48,594 bases of DNA from an uncultured Alistipes sp. (GTDB lineage Bacteria; Bacteroidota; Bacteroidia; Bacteroidales; Rikenellaceae). Shown piece after piece: positions 41,333 to 48,594 of this stretch. Positions within the stretch are counted from its first letter, which is position 1. The number at the start of each line of letters is the position of its first letter. A program made the translations under genes and the position numbers. The notes beneath the pieces are model-generated. The model did no database searches. It worked only from the letters and a program-made list of their open reading frames with translations, and had not been told where the DNA came from. Location of the stretch: the NCBI GenBank assembly GCA_949288735.1, contig CASELE010000009.1:1-48594 (forward strand). The letters run 5' to 3'.

Positions 41333-41340
41333 CAAAGATA
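41333..41340 (-). promoter_or_regulatory. -7 box TATCTTTG for the PPIase operon
   Basis: Plus strand CAAAGATA, ending only 13 nt before the ATG at 41319, so the leader is very short. No -33 TTG at standard spacing. Confidence 0.5.
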
Positions 41341-41377
41341 GCGAAATTACACGGAAGAGAACGTGCCGCGCACCCGA

Positions 41378-42334
41378 TTATTGCCCGTCGGGACGGCCGT
41401 CACCGCCCGCCGCATGGCGTTCCGTGACGGAGGCGGGACGGCCGACCGTCCGCGCGATACCCACGGCCGAGACGACGCAGATGACGGCCGCCACGGCATA
41501 GACCGCCCAATAGAGTTTCGGGTCGGGAATCAACTCGGAGAGCATGACGCTGTCCGCTCCCAGCACCAGGGCAAGGTAGGCGATGGCGTTGTTGACCGCA
41601 TGCAGGATCATTACCGGCCAGATCGAACCGGCACGCATGTAGATATAGGCGAATATGAGCCCCATGAAAAAGGCGTTGACGGAGAGCTGCGGATCGATGT
41701 GCATCACGCCGAAGAAGAGCGACGACCCGAGCCAGGCCGCCGCGACGCCATAGCGTGCGCGAAGCGACTCGAGCACCACGCCGCGGCAGATCAGCTCCTC
41801 GAAGAAGGGGGCGAAGAGCACCACGCTGACGAGAATCCACCCCCCGTTGCCGAGGCTGCCCATGGGAGAGGGGGGCAGCAACGAGAGCAGCGGCTCGAGC
41901 ACCACGCCCGCGGCCAGCAGCAACAGCAGGCCCCGCAGCAGCAGCGAAGGGTCGAGTCCCCGCAGCGAGAAGCGGGCAAAGGGCCCCCGCGCGCCGCGCA
42001 TGCGGCGGTAGAAGAGCATGCCCCAGAGACTGAGCACATAGCATACAAGGCTGCTAAGAGCCGTCATCCGGCCCGGATCGCCGGCTCCGGCTCCGTCCGC
42101 CTGGGGGATGAAGAGCCTCCCGACAAACAGCCCGATGCACTGCGCCAGGAAAAAGATGCCCAGCAGGGCCAGCAGGTCTCCCGCATGGGGGAAGCGGCGC
42201 CGCGCGCCCCTTTCGGAGGCCGCGGTCTCCGCGGCGGACGGCTTCTCCGCTCCGGCCGCGTCGCGATGCGGCTCCGCGGCTTCGGCGGGGAGCTTCCGCG
42301 GCTCCTCTCCGTGCTCCTTGTCCATTGGTTTCAT
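41378..42334 (-). CDS. CPBP-family intramembrane protease (CAAX-like, Rce1/Abi type)
   Basis: A 318-residue multi-pass membrane protein. After a ~50-residue charged cytoplasmic N-terminus (KPAGAEK/AAEP-rich) there are about eight TM segments. The CPBP motifs are complete: FFEELICRGVVLESLR (EExxxR), FFGVMH (FxxxH), and VMILHAVNN (HxxxN/D). Family: glutamate-dependent intramembrane proteases, some CAAX-processing, others linked to bacteriocin immunity or stress. ATG 42334 is chosen because an upstream frame extension to 42394 crosses a near -7 box (TATCTTTC, 42365-42372). Separate from the PPIase operon by a 58-nt gap. Confidence 0.88.
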   Translation of the reverse strand: MKPMDKEHGEEPRKLPAEAAEPHRDAAGAEKPSAAETAASERGARRRFPHAGDLLALLGIFFLAQCIGLFVGRLFIPQADGAGAGDPGRMTALSSLVCYVLSLWGMLFYRRMRGARGPFARFSLRGLDPSLLLRGLLLLLAAGVVLEPLLSLLPPSPMGSLGNGGWILVSVVLFAPFFEELICRGVVLESLRARYGVAAAWLGSSLFFGVMHIDPQLSVNAFFMGLIFAYIYMRAGSIWPVMILHAVNNAIAYLALVLGADSVMLSELIPDPKLYWAVYAVAAVICVVSAVGIARTVGRPASVTERHAAGGDGRPDGQ

Positions 42335-42459
42335 CGGTTCCCGTTTTTCGTTTCGTTCAGGTCCGAAAGATAGCCATTTTTTCGTTCGGAACACCTGCGC
42401 CGCCCAAAGTTTTTCGGCCGCGGACGGGGCGGGAAAGGGCTCCGCCTTTTCGGCGCGGA

Positions 42460-42491
42460 TTTGCAGAAGCCGTAATATTTGCGTACATTTG
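42460..42491 (+). promoter_or_regulatory. Promoter of the parAB operon
   Basis: TTTG (42460-42463), a 20-nt spacer and -7 box TACATTTG (42484-42491), 24 nt before the parA ATG at 42515. Full consensus match. Confidence 0.82.
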
Positions 42492-42514
42492 CCTGCTTAG
42501 AAGTGACTCCGACC

Positions 42515-43279
42515 ATGGCAAAGGTAATCGCATTAGCCAATCAGAAAGGGGGCGTGGGCAAGACCACCACGGCCATCAACCTCGCGGCCTCGATCGCCCT
42601 GCTGGGCAAGAAGGTTCTGCTGCTCGACGCCGACCCGCAGGCAAACGCCACCTCGGGACTCGGCTTCCCGATCGACCTCGAAGGCATCTACGAATGCATC
42701 ACCGGCAGCCGCACGGCCGAGGAGGTGATCCGCCGCAGCGAGGAGGTGAAGAACCTCTGGGTGCTTCCCTCGTCGATCGATCTGGTGGCGGCCGATACGG
42801 AACTTCCGAAGATGGAGGAGGGACACCACGTGATGAAGCGCATCGTGGACGGGGTACGCGACCGTTTCGACTACATCTTCATCGACTGCTCCCCCTCGCT
42901 CGGCTACACCACCGTGAACATTCTCACGGCGGCCGACTCGGTGCTCATCCCCGTACAGTGCGAATATCTCGCTCTCGAAGGGCTCTCGAAACTGCTGAAC
43001 ACCGTGAAAATCGTCCGCAGCGGGCTGAACCCCTCGCTCCGCATCGAAGGGTTCCTGCTGACGATGTACATGCGCAACCGGCTCAACAACCAGGTTGCCG
43101 CCGAGGTGCGCGAGCACTTCGGCGAGCTGGTCTACGACACGATCATCCAGCGCAACATCCGTCTGGGCGAGGCCCCCTCGCACGGGAAGCCCGTCATGCT
43201 CTACGACGCCACGGCCGTCGGCGCGGTCAACTACCTGACCCTGGCGCGGGAGTTTCTCAAGCGCGACCGTACACGTTAA
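42515..43279 (+). CDS. parA: Chromosome-partition ATPase ParA/Soj
   Basis: A 254-residue Par[23 protein letters not shown] holds the deviant Walker [25 protein letters not shown] is Walker A'/Switch [19 protein letters not shown] is Walker B. The C-terminal [16 protein letters not shown] segment is typical of chromosomal Soj. An in-frame ATG 12 codons earlier lies before the -7 box, so 42515 is used. Role: with ParB, moves origin regions apart. No N-terminal HTH, so this is the chromosomal type Ib form. Confidence 0.95.
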   Translation: MAKVIALANQKGGVGKTTTAINLAASIALLGKKVLLLDADPQANATSGLGFPIDLEGIYECITGSRTAEEVIRRSEEVKNLWVLPSSIDLVAADTELPKMEEGHHVMKRIVDGVRDRFDYIFIDCSPSLGYTTVNILTAADSVLIPVQCEYLALEGLSKLLNTVKIVRSGLNPSLRIEGFLLTMYMRNRLNNQVAAEVREHFGELVYDTIIQRNIRLGEAPSHGKPVMLYDATAVGAVNYLTLAREFLKRDRTR

Positions 43280-43294
43280 GGATCCCACACCACT

Positions 43295-44170
43295 ATGACG
43301 ACAAGACAGAAAGGGCTGGGTCGCGGACTCGACGCGATATTCGGCACCGACAAGATCGAGACGAGAACGACCCCCATGAGCGAGATGGCCGAAATCGCCG
43401 TGGAGGATATCGTTCCCAACCCCACGCAGCCGCGCACCTCGTTCGACGAGGAGTCGCTCGACGAACTGGCCGACTCGATCCGCCAGCTGGGTGTCATACA
43501 GCCCATCACCGTCCGTCCCGCGGGCGACGGCAAATACATCCTCATCAGCGGCGAGCGCCGCTGGCGCGCCGCCCGGCGCGCCGACCTGCGGACACTGCCC
43601 GCCTACATCCGCGAGGTGGACGACGAGAACCTGCACGCGATGGCCCTCGTGGAGAACATCCAGAGGCAGGACCTCAACGCCATCGAGATCGCCCTCGGCA
43701 TGAAGCGCCTCATCGAGGAGTGTCACCTCACGCAGGACGCCCTCTCCGAAAAGGTGGGCAAGAAGCGCTCGACGGTGGCCAACTACATGCGTCTGCTGAA
43801 GCTGCCCGACGAGGTGCAGCTCGCCCTGAAGGAGGGACTCATCTCCATGGGCCACGCCAAGGCCATCGCCGCGGCCCCCGAGGCGGAGCAGCTGCGACTG
43901 CTGCGTCGCTGCGTGCGCCGCGGACTCTCCGTGCGGCAGGTCGAGGAGCTGGCCCGCGCCCTCGCCGAAAAGCCGGCCGCCGAGCCCCTCCCCCAAGACG
44001 AGGAGGAGTATCCCGAGAGCTACGCACGGCTGGCCGAACAGCTCGAACGGTTCTTCACCGACGAAATCACCATCCGCCGCTCGAAGAACGGCGGCGGCCG
44101 CATCGTCATCGGATTCGAGAACGACGAGCAGATCGAGCAGATACTCGAACGCTTCACGCACCACAGCTGA
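43295..44170 (+). CDS. parB: Chromosome-partition protein ParB/Spo0J
   Basis: A 291-residue ParB. The N-terminal MTTRQKGLGRGLDAIFG is the ParA-stimulating arm; the CTPase/nuclease-fold domain carries GERRWRAAR (86-94) and ENIQRQDLN (120-128), the CTP-binding motifs; the HTH follows (LTQDALSEKVGKKRSTVANY); residues ~230-291 are the dimerisation domain. It loads on parS and slides. I searched for a TGTTTCACGTGAAACA-like parS in the window and found none. It starts 15 nt after parA. Confidence 0.94.
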   Translation: MTTRQKGLGRGLDAIFGTDKIETRTTPMSEMAEIAVEDIVPNPTQPRTSFDEESLDELADSIRQLGVIQPITVRPAGDGKYILISGERRWRAARRADLRTLPAYIREVDDENLHAMALVENIQRQDLNAIEIALGMKRLIEECHLTQDALSEKVGKKRSTVANYMRLLKLPDEVQLALKEGLISMGHAKAIAAAPEAEQLRLLRRCVRRGLSVRQVEELARALAEKPAAEPLPQDEEEYPESYARLAEQLERFFTDEITIRRSKNGGGRIVIGFENDEQIEQILERFTHHS

Positions 44171-44177
44171 TCCGGGC

Positions 44178-45581
44178 ATGGAACGCAGCACGAACCGTCG
44201 GAGGAGCCTTCCGGGAGAGGCGGCTCCGCGTCCCCGCGGGCGCGGCATCCGGACACTCCTCTTCCTGACGCTCCTCGTCACGGCGCTCCTCCCCTCCGAA
44301 GCCGCGGCACAGTACCGCCGCGGACCGCGGACCCTCGTCCGCAAAGGACGAATCGAAAGGCCCGACACGCTGGCACGGGGCGGCAACCCGCTCGCCCTTG
44401 CCGCCGACATGCTGCTGCACGGCGCGCAGGGGCCGGAGGTCGATTCGCTCGGACGCATCGTCGCCCCCGAAGGGTTCGTCGCCGCACTCGATTCGGCCGG
44501 ACGGCTCTACTGCGTGGCCGACACGCTCGCCCTCGACTCGCTCGGACTGCAGCCCGCACCGCCCGCCGAAGGAATCGCCGCCCTCGATTCGCTCGGACGA
44601 CTGCACCGCGTGGCCGACACGCTCGCCCTCGACTCGCTCGGGCTGCGCCCGCTGGCGCCCCGGACCTCCCACCCTGCCATACAGGCCGACAGCGTCGGCG
44701 CGGCGTCCGCCATGCCACTGCCGGGCGACACGCCCCGCCGCCGGGCCGCCTGGCTGATGGGCGACTCGATGTCGCTCTCGAAGGTGTGCTGGATCTCGAC
44801 CGTACTGCCCGGATACGGACAGGTATACAACAAGCAGTACTGGAAGCTCCCCATACTCTACGGCACTCTCGGCGCGGGTCTCACCCTCTTCATCCGCGAA
44901 AACCGCCGTTACCAGCCCATCAAACGGCTCTACGACGGCCTCACGCTGACCAATACCGACCGCGACGCCGCCCTGGATGTCATCCAGGCCAAGATGATCC
45001 GCAGCAACACGCGGCGCCAGATCTACCTGGGAGCGACGCTCGCCTCCTATATCTACTTCCTGGGAGACGCCGCGGTGAACTATTCGACCAACGACGTCTC
45101 GGACGTGAAGAAGGCCACCACACTGGCCTGCATCTGCCCGGGTGCCGGCCAGATCTACAACAAGAGCTACTGGAAGGTGCCCTTCGTCGTGGGCGGATTC
45201 GCCTCGCTCGTCTACTGCATCGACTGGAATAACCGCGGCTACCAGCGCTTCCGGCGCGCCTATTCGCTGCGCACGGCCTACGACGCCGACCCCACGGCCT
45301 ACCCCGGCGGCTCGCCCGACGAATTCGGCGGCCGAATCGCCGCCAACACGCTCAAGAGCTACAAGGACAGCTACCGCCGCAACCGCGACCTGTGCATCAT
45401 CATCACGGCGGGGCTCTACGTTCTGCAGATCGTGGACGCCCATGTGGACGCCCACCTGAAGGACTACGATATCTCGGACGACCTCTCGATGAATCTCGAG
45501 CCGATGGTCGACTACACCTACGTTCCGATGGAGGGGGGCAACCGTCCCGTCTTCGGATTCAACATGTGCCTCAACTTCTGA
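44178..45581 (+). CDS. DUF5683 membrane protein with internal 32-residue repeats
   Basis: A 467-residue exported protein. A long basic N-region (MERSTNRRRSLPGEAAPRPRG) precedes a signal-anchor helix (IRTLLFLTLLVTALLPSEAAAQ). Residues ~95-170 hold two near-identical 96-nt/32-aa units built on DSLGRLxxVADTLALDSLGL (see repeat). The C-terminal half is the DUF5683 region: STVLPGYGQVYNKQYWKLPI, repeated as CICPGAGQIYNKSYWKVPF, with flanking TM helices, so the domain itself is an internal duplication. Function unknown; always found near parAB and transglycosylases in Bacteroidota as far as I recall. It starts 7 nt after parB. Confidence 0.85.
   Translation: MERSTNRRRSLPGEAAPRPRGRGIRTLLFLTLLVTALLPSEAAAQYRRGPRTLVRKGRIERPDTLARGGNPLALAADMLLHGAQGPEVDSLGRIVAPEGFVAALDSAGRLYCVADTLALDSLGLQPAPPAEGIAALDSLGRLHRVADTLALDSLGLRPLAPRTSHPAIQADSVGAASAMPLPGDTPRRRAAWLMGDSMSLSKVCWISTVLPGYGQVYNKQYWKLPILYGTLGAGLTLFIRENRRYQPIKRLYDGLTLTNTDRDAALDVIQAKMIRSNTRRQIYLGATLASYIYFLGDAAVNYSTNDVSDVKKATTLACICPGAGQIYNKSYWKVPFVVGGFASLVYCIDWNNRGYQRFRRAYSLRTAYDADPTAYPGGSPDEFGGRIAANTLKSYKDSYRRNRDLCIIITAGLYVLQIVDAHVDAHLKDYDISDDLSMNLEPMVDYTYVPMEGGNRPVFGFNMCLNF
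44481..44660. repeat. 96-nt tandem repeat, about 1.9 copies, in the DUF5683 gene
   Basis: Unit 1 runs 44481-44576 and unit 2 begins at 44577, both starting GCCGC-CTCGATTCG; within them GCGTGGCCGACACGCTCGCC is identical (44512 and 44608), with few differences elsewhere. Each unit encodes a DSLGRL...VADTLALDSLGL block. Confidence 0.85.
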
Positions 45582-45586
45582 CACCC

Positions 45587-46987
45587 ATGAAGAGACTCAT
45601 ACCGCTCCTGCTGCTCCTCGCGTTCGGCGCATCCCAGGCCTCGGCCCTCGACCGCCGGCCCCGGAGCAGGAAACGGCCTGTCCGCAGCGAACAGTCGGCA
45701 CCGGCTGCGGTGCCGGCAGCGGCAATCCCGGCAGCCGCTACGGCCGAAAACCCGGAGCCCCGGCCCGACCGGCCCGAAGAGCCGGCGGCAGAGGCGCCGC
45801 ACCCGCTGACCGACCTCACGCCCGAGGCCATAGACTCGCTCCTGGCCGCCTGGCGCGAACGGCAGAGCGAGAAGTGCTTCGAACGCTTCTTCGACCAGTA
45901 CGTCGGCATCGACTCGGCCGACCTCGCGGCCGCGGCCGCGGCCGACAAGACCCCCGATTCGGTCTATGTCCGCCGCCTGCGCGACCTCGTATCGCCCGTG
46001 CCGCTCAGCTACAACTACATCGTCCGGGGCTACATAGACCGCTACACAGCCGCCTCGACGGGCACCATCAGCCGTATGCTCGGGCTCTCGAAATACTACT
46101 TCCCGATGATCGAGGAGGAGCTCATCCGGCAGGGGCTCCCCGTCGAGCTGCGGGCCCTGCCCATCATCGAATCAGCCCTCTCGCCCACGGCCATATCGCC
46201 CATGGGAGCGGCCGGACTGTGGCAGTTCATGCCCGCGACGGGCAAGGTCTACGGGCTGGAGATCAACTCGCTCGTCGACGAACGGTGCGATCCCGTACGC
46301 GCCACCAGCGCCGCCTGCCGCTATCTGGCCGACCTCCACGCTCTCTACGGCGACTGGACGCTGGCCATCGCCGCCTACAACTGCGGCCCGGGCAACGTGA
46401 ACAAGGCCATCGCCCGCGCCGGAGGCGGCAAGCGCTCGTTCTGGGACATCTACGACTTCCTGCCCCGCGAGACGCGAGGCTACGTGCCCGCCTTCATCGG
46501 CGCCACCTACGCCTACGCCTATCACGAGCTCCACGGCATCGAATGCACCGATGCGCCCCTGCCCCTGGCCACCGACACGCTGCGTATCGACCGGTTGATG
46601 CATCTGGGACAGGTCGCCTCGACAATCGACCTGCCGATCGAGGTGCTGAGACAGCTCAACCCACAGTACCGGCTCGACATCATCCCGGCGACGACCAAGC
46701 CCTATACGCTCGTGCTGCCGCAGCGCTACGTCGCACGCTACATCGAACGGCAGGACTCGATTTTCGCCAAGGATTCGGCCTATCTGAAGGAGTACATCGA
46801 CCCGGCCAACATCGAGAAGAAGCGGCAGGAACGGCGGCTCACCATCTATGTCGTCAAGCGCGGCGACACGCTGGGCGCCATCGCCCGCCGCTATCGCGTC
46901 ACCACAGCCCAGCTGATGCGATGGAACGGAATCAAGAACCCCGACAGGCTCCGCCTCGGCCAGCGGTTGCGCATCGAGGGGCGCTAG
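45587..46987 (+). CDS. MltD-like lytic transglycosylase with C-terminal LysM
   Basis: A 466-residue exported enzyme. Signal peptide MKRLIPLLLLLAFGASQASA, then a ~55-residue Ala/Pro/Glu-rich linker. The SLT (goose lysozyme-like) domain spans ~170-310, with catalytic Glu195 in LPIIESALSP, MGAAGLWQFMPATG, and AIAAYNCGPGNVNKAI. A single LysM follows at ~418-462 (YVVKRGDTLGAIARRY to RLRLGQRLRIEG), binding peptidoglycan glycan. Role: cleaves murein with 1,6-anhydro product formation. It starts 5 nt after the DUF5683 stop, in the parAB operon; mnmE follows 10 nt later. Confidence 0.93.
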   Translation: MKRLIPLLLLLAFGASQASALDRRPRSRKRPVRSEQSAPAAVPAAAIPAAATAENPEPRPDRPEEPAAEAPHPLTDLTPEAIDSLLAAWRERQSEKCFERFFDQYVGIDSADLAAAAAADKTPDSVYVRRLRDLVSPVPLSYNYIVRGYIDRYTAASTGTISRMLGLSKYYFPMIEEELIRQGLPVELRALPIIESALSPTAISPMGAAGLWQFMPATGKVYGLEINSLVDERCDPVRATSAACRYLADLHALYGDWTLAIAAYNCGPGNVNKAIARAGGGKRSFWDIYDFLPRETRGYVPAFIGATYAYAYHELHGIECTDAPLPLATDTLRIDRLMHLGQVASTIDLPIEVLRQLNPQYRLDIIPATTKPYTLVLPQRYVARYIERQDSIFAKDSAYLKEYIDPANIEKKRQERRLTIYVVKRGDTLGAIARRYRVTTAQLMRWNGIKNPDRLRLGQRLRIEGR

Positions 46988-46997
46988 TCCGGTTGCC

Positions 46998-48413
46998 ATG
47001 CAGAGCGACAACGACACCATCGTAGCCCCGGCCACCGCTCCGGGCGGCGCCCTCGCCGTCATCCGGCTGAGCGGCCCCGGCGCCCTCGCCGTGTGCGACT
47101 GTCTCTTCCGCGGCCGCACACCCGTTGCCGGGGCTCCGTCACACACGCTCCACTACGGCCGCATCGTGGAACGGACCGGTCCCGACGGCACGGCAGAAAC
47201 GGAGGAAGGCGAACGGACGGTGGACGACGCCGTCGTCGCCGTATTCCGCGCACCGCACTCCTACACGGGCGAAGAGACGGCCGAGATATCGTGCCACGGC
47301 TCGCCCTACATCGTCTCCGAGATTCTGCGTCTGGCCATCGGCGCCGGCGCCCGCATGGCCCGGCCGGGCGAATTCACGCAGCGCGCCTTTCTCGCAGGAC
47401 GCATGGACCTGTCGCAGGCCGAAGCCGTCGCCGACCTCATCGCCTCCTCGACGCGCACGTCCCATGCCCTCGCCTCGACACAGATGCGCGGCGGATACTC
47501 GTCGGCCCTGCGGCAGCTGCGCGACCGTCTCGTCGGACTCATGTCGCTGCTCGAACTCGAACTCGACTTCTCGGAGGAGGATGTGGAGTTCGCCGACCGC
47601 GGCGAGCTGTGTGATACGATGCGCGACATCGGCGCCGAACTCGACCGGCTGCGCGACTCGTTCCTGCTCGGCAACGCCCTCAAGCGGGGCGTCGCCGTCG
47701 CCATCGCGGGAGCGCCGAACGCCGGCAAATCGACCCTGCTCAACCGGCTGCTGGGCGAGGAGCGGGCCCTGGTCTCGGAGATCCCGGGAACGACACGCGA
47801 CACGATCGAGGCGACACTCGTCATCGACGGGGTACTCTTCCGCTTCATCGACACGGCCGGCGTGCGCGCCACCGACGACCGGCTCGAACAGATGGGCATC
47901 GAGCGTACGCGTGCCGCCGTCGCACGGGCGCAGATCGTCGTCCGGCTGGTCGACGCGGCCCGCTTTGCCGAAACGGGAAGCGTGCCGGAGGCGGTAACGG
48001 CGCCGCCGCGCAGCACCGGGAAGGCAGAGGCACCGCACGGGCAACGCATCCTGACCGTAGCCAACAAGATGGACCTCCATCCGGGGCTTGCGCTCCCGGA
48101 GGGTATACTCCCCCTCTCGGCCCGGAGCGGCGAGGGCATCGAACGGCTGCGCCACGCCCTGCGCAACGCCGTGGATACCGAAGCCCTCGGCCACGGCGAC
48201 CCGGTAGTCTCGTCGGCCCGCCACTACGAGGCACTCGTGGCGGCCCGCACCGCTCTGGGACAGGCTCTCGACGGCCTCGACAGGGGGCTCCCCACCGACC
48301 TGCTGGGCGAAGAGCTGCGCACCGTTCTCCATCACCTGGGCACCATCACCGGCGAAATCACCTCGGACGAAATCCTCACGACCATCTTCTCAAAATTCTG
48401 CATCGGCAAATGA
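46998..48413 (+). CDS. mnmE: tRNA uridine-5-carboxymethylaminomethyl modification GTPase MnmE
   Basis: A 471-residue GTPase. The N-terminal domain starts NDTIVAPATAPGGALAVIRLSGPGA (tetrahydrofolate-binding, TrmE_N) and has PGEFTQRAFLAGRMDLSQAEAV. The G domain has AGAPNAGKSTLLNRL (G1), IPGTTRDT (G2/K-loop), DTAGVRATDD (G3) and VANKMD (G4). The C-terminal IFSKFCIGK gives the catalytic Cys motif. Reaction: with MnmG makes cmnm5U at wobble position 34. About 15-20 extra residues lie just before NKMD (APPRSTGKAEAPHGQ). Last gene of the parAB run. Its 3' end resembles the recombination site used by trmE-targeting integrative elements elsewhere. Confidence 0.96.
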   Translation: MQSDNDTIVAPATAPGGALAVIRLSGPGALAVCDCLFRGRTPVAGAPSHTLHYGRIVERTGPDGTAETEEGERTVDDAVVAVFRAPHSYTGEETAEISCHGSPYIVSEILRLAIGAGARMARPGEFTQRAFLAGRMDLSQAEAVADLIASSTRTSHALASTQMRGGYSSALRQLRDRLVGLMSLLELELDFSEEDVEFADRGELCDTMRDIGAELDRLRDSFLLGNALKRGVAVAIAGAPNAGKSTLLNRLLGEERALVSEIPGTTRDTIEATLVIDGVLFRFIDTAGVRATDDRLEQMGIERTRAAVARAQIVVRLVDAARFAETGSVPEAVTAPPRSTGKAEAPHGQRILTVANKMDLHPGLALPEGILPLSARSGEGIERLRHALRNAVDTEALGHGDPVVSSARHYEALVAARTALGQALDGLDRGLPTDLLGEELRTVLHHLGTITGEITSDEILTTIFSKFCIGK

Positions 48414-48594
48414 CGGCTTGTAAACAGCCATAACCAACCATAGCCATTTAGAATAAAGTCGCTGTATACCAGCGACTTTTGTTTTTATGTACTTCCCAGA
48501 CCGTATTTGGAAGTAACGGTTTTTATCCATATTTTTCATACGTATTTCTACCGTGACAGAAATTCATGGTTTGCCCAAATATCACAGTGACGCA
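48414..48594. other. AT-rich, hairpin-rich tail after mnmE
   Basis: No gene is visible. In the last 114 nt I count 42 G+C, far below the genes before it. Besides the terminator it holds two further inverted repeats: TACTTCC/GGAAGTA (48490-48515) and ATTTCT/AGAAAT (48544-48563). It also holds TTATCCATA (48523-48531), one mismatch from a DnaA box. Confidence 0.6.
48455..48485 (+). terminator. Terminator of the parAB-mnmE operon
   Basis: Stem AAAGTCGCTG (48455-48464) / CAGCGACTTT (48470-48479), loop TATAC, then TTGTTTTT. Confidence 0.85.

Noticed and set aside
42479..42514. Longer ParA start at 42479
   Set aside because: It lies upstream of the -7 box at 42484-42491; [13 protein letters not shown] is the conserved N-terminus.
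42260..44170. parS site near parAB
   Set aside because: I checked CACGTG-centred sequences (e.g. around 21345, 34849, 42831); none has the TGTTTCACGTGAAACA arms.
48523..48531. DnaA box TTATCCATA as an origin
   Set aside because: A single site with one mismatch is expected by chance; no cluster and no dnaA gene in view.
1..48594. CRISPR array, insertion sequence or prophage
   Set aside because: No regularly spaced repeats, transposase, integrase (other than the Xer recombinase) or phage structural genes were seen.

Overview
The window is a GC-rich chromosomal segment from a Bacteroidales bacterium, most likely a Rikenellaceae/Alistipes-type gut anaerobe. This is inferred from Bacteroidota-style promoters (-7 box TAnnTTTG, sometimes with a TTG/TTTG about 19-20 nt upstream), an operon of fimbrillin-type lipoproteins, the parA-parB-DUF5683-MltD block, the PPIase-SurA-OstA operon, a serine-palmitoyltransferase-like enzyme, and strongly G/C-biased codon use. 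No species marker (16S rRNA, rpoB) is present, so the genus is a guess.

Layout. 1-627 (-): start of an OmpA-like exported protein that runs off the edge. 1038-2940 (+): an iron-sulfur-flavoprotein-like reductase, then XerC-type recombinase and hibernation factor HPF, the last two overlapping by 4 nt. 3082-4742 (-): MATE exporter and tRNA-Glu(CUC). 4888-5673 (+): DUF3298 lipoprotein. 5846-14086 (-): a six-gene fimbrial operon (DUF3575 barrel, DUF5119 lipoprotein, three fimbrillin-like lipoproteins, DUF4906 lipoprotein). It has its own promoter, a nine-C tract upstream, and hairpins on both sides of the first fimbrillin gene. 14578-18926 (+): TonB-dependent receptor, alpha-oxoamine synthase (sphingolipid or sulfonolipid type), and a free-standing HIRAN protein. 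19165-20899 (-): two family-2 glycosyltransferases. 21098-25898 (+): IorA, IorB, aminotransferase and CoA-transferase, a coherent route from (aromatic) amino acids to arylacetates. 26141-31904 (+): MacAB/TolC-type efflux operon with two permeases. 32031-33692 (+): AspT/YidE-type transporter. 33732-36277 (-): YbdG-like MscS channel and AraJ-like MFS exporter. 36462-41319 (-): envelope operon of a PPIase-like lipoprotein, SurA-like PPIase and an OstA/LptA-like protein, each overlapping the next by 4 nt. 41378-42334 (-): CPBP protease. 42515-48413 (+): parA, parB, DUF5683 protein, MltD-like transglycosylase and mnmE. The last ~180 bases after mnmE are AT-rich and hairpin-rich.

The overall theme is cell envelope and surface biology (fimbriae, outer-membrane assembly, lipid head-group synthesis, glycosylation, efflux), plus one amino-acid fermentation operon and the chromosome-partition genes. 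There is no CRISPR array, recognisable insertion sequence or phage module. The most unusual signals are regulatory: the C9 tract and alternating hairpins in the fimbrial operon, the inverted repeat across the ior promoter, an apparently leaderless TonB-receptor start, and the composition break after mnmE. I saw no unmistakably new multi-gene system.
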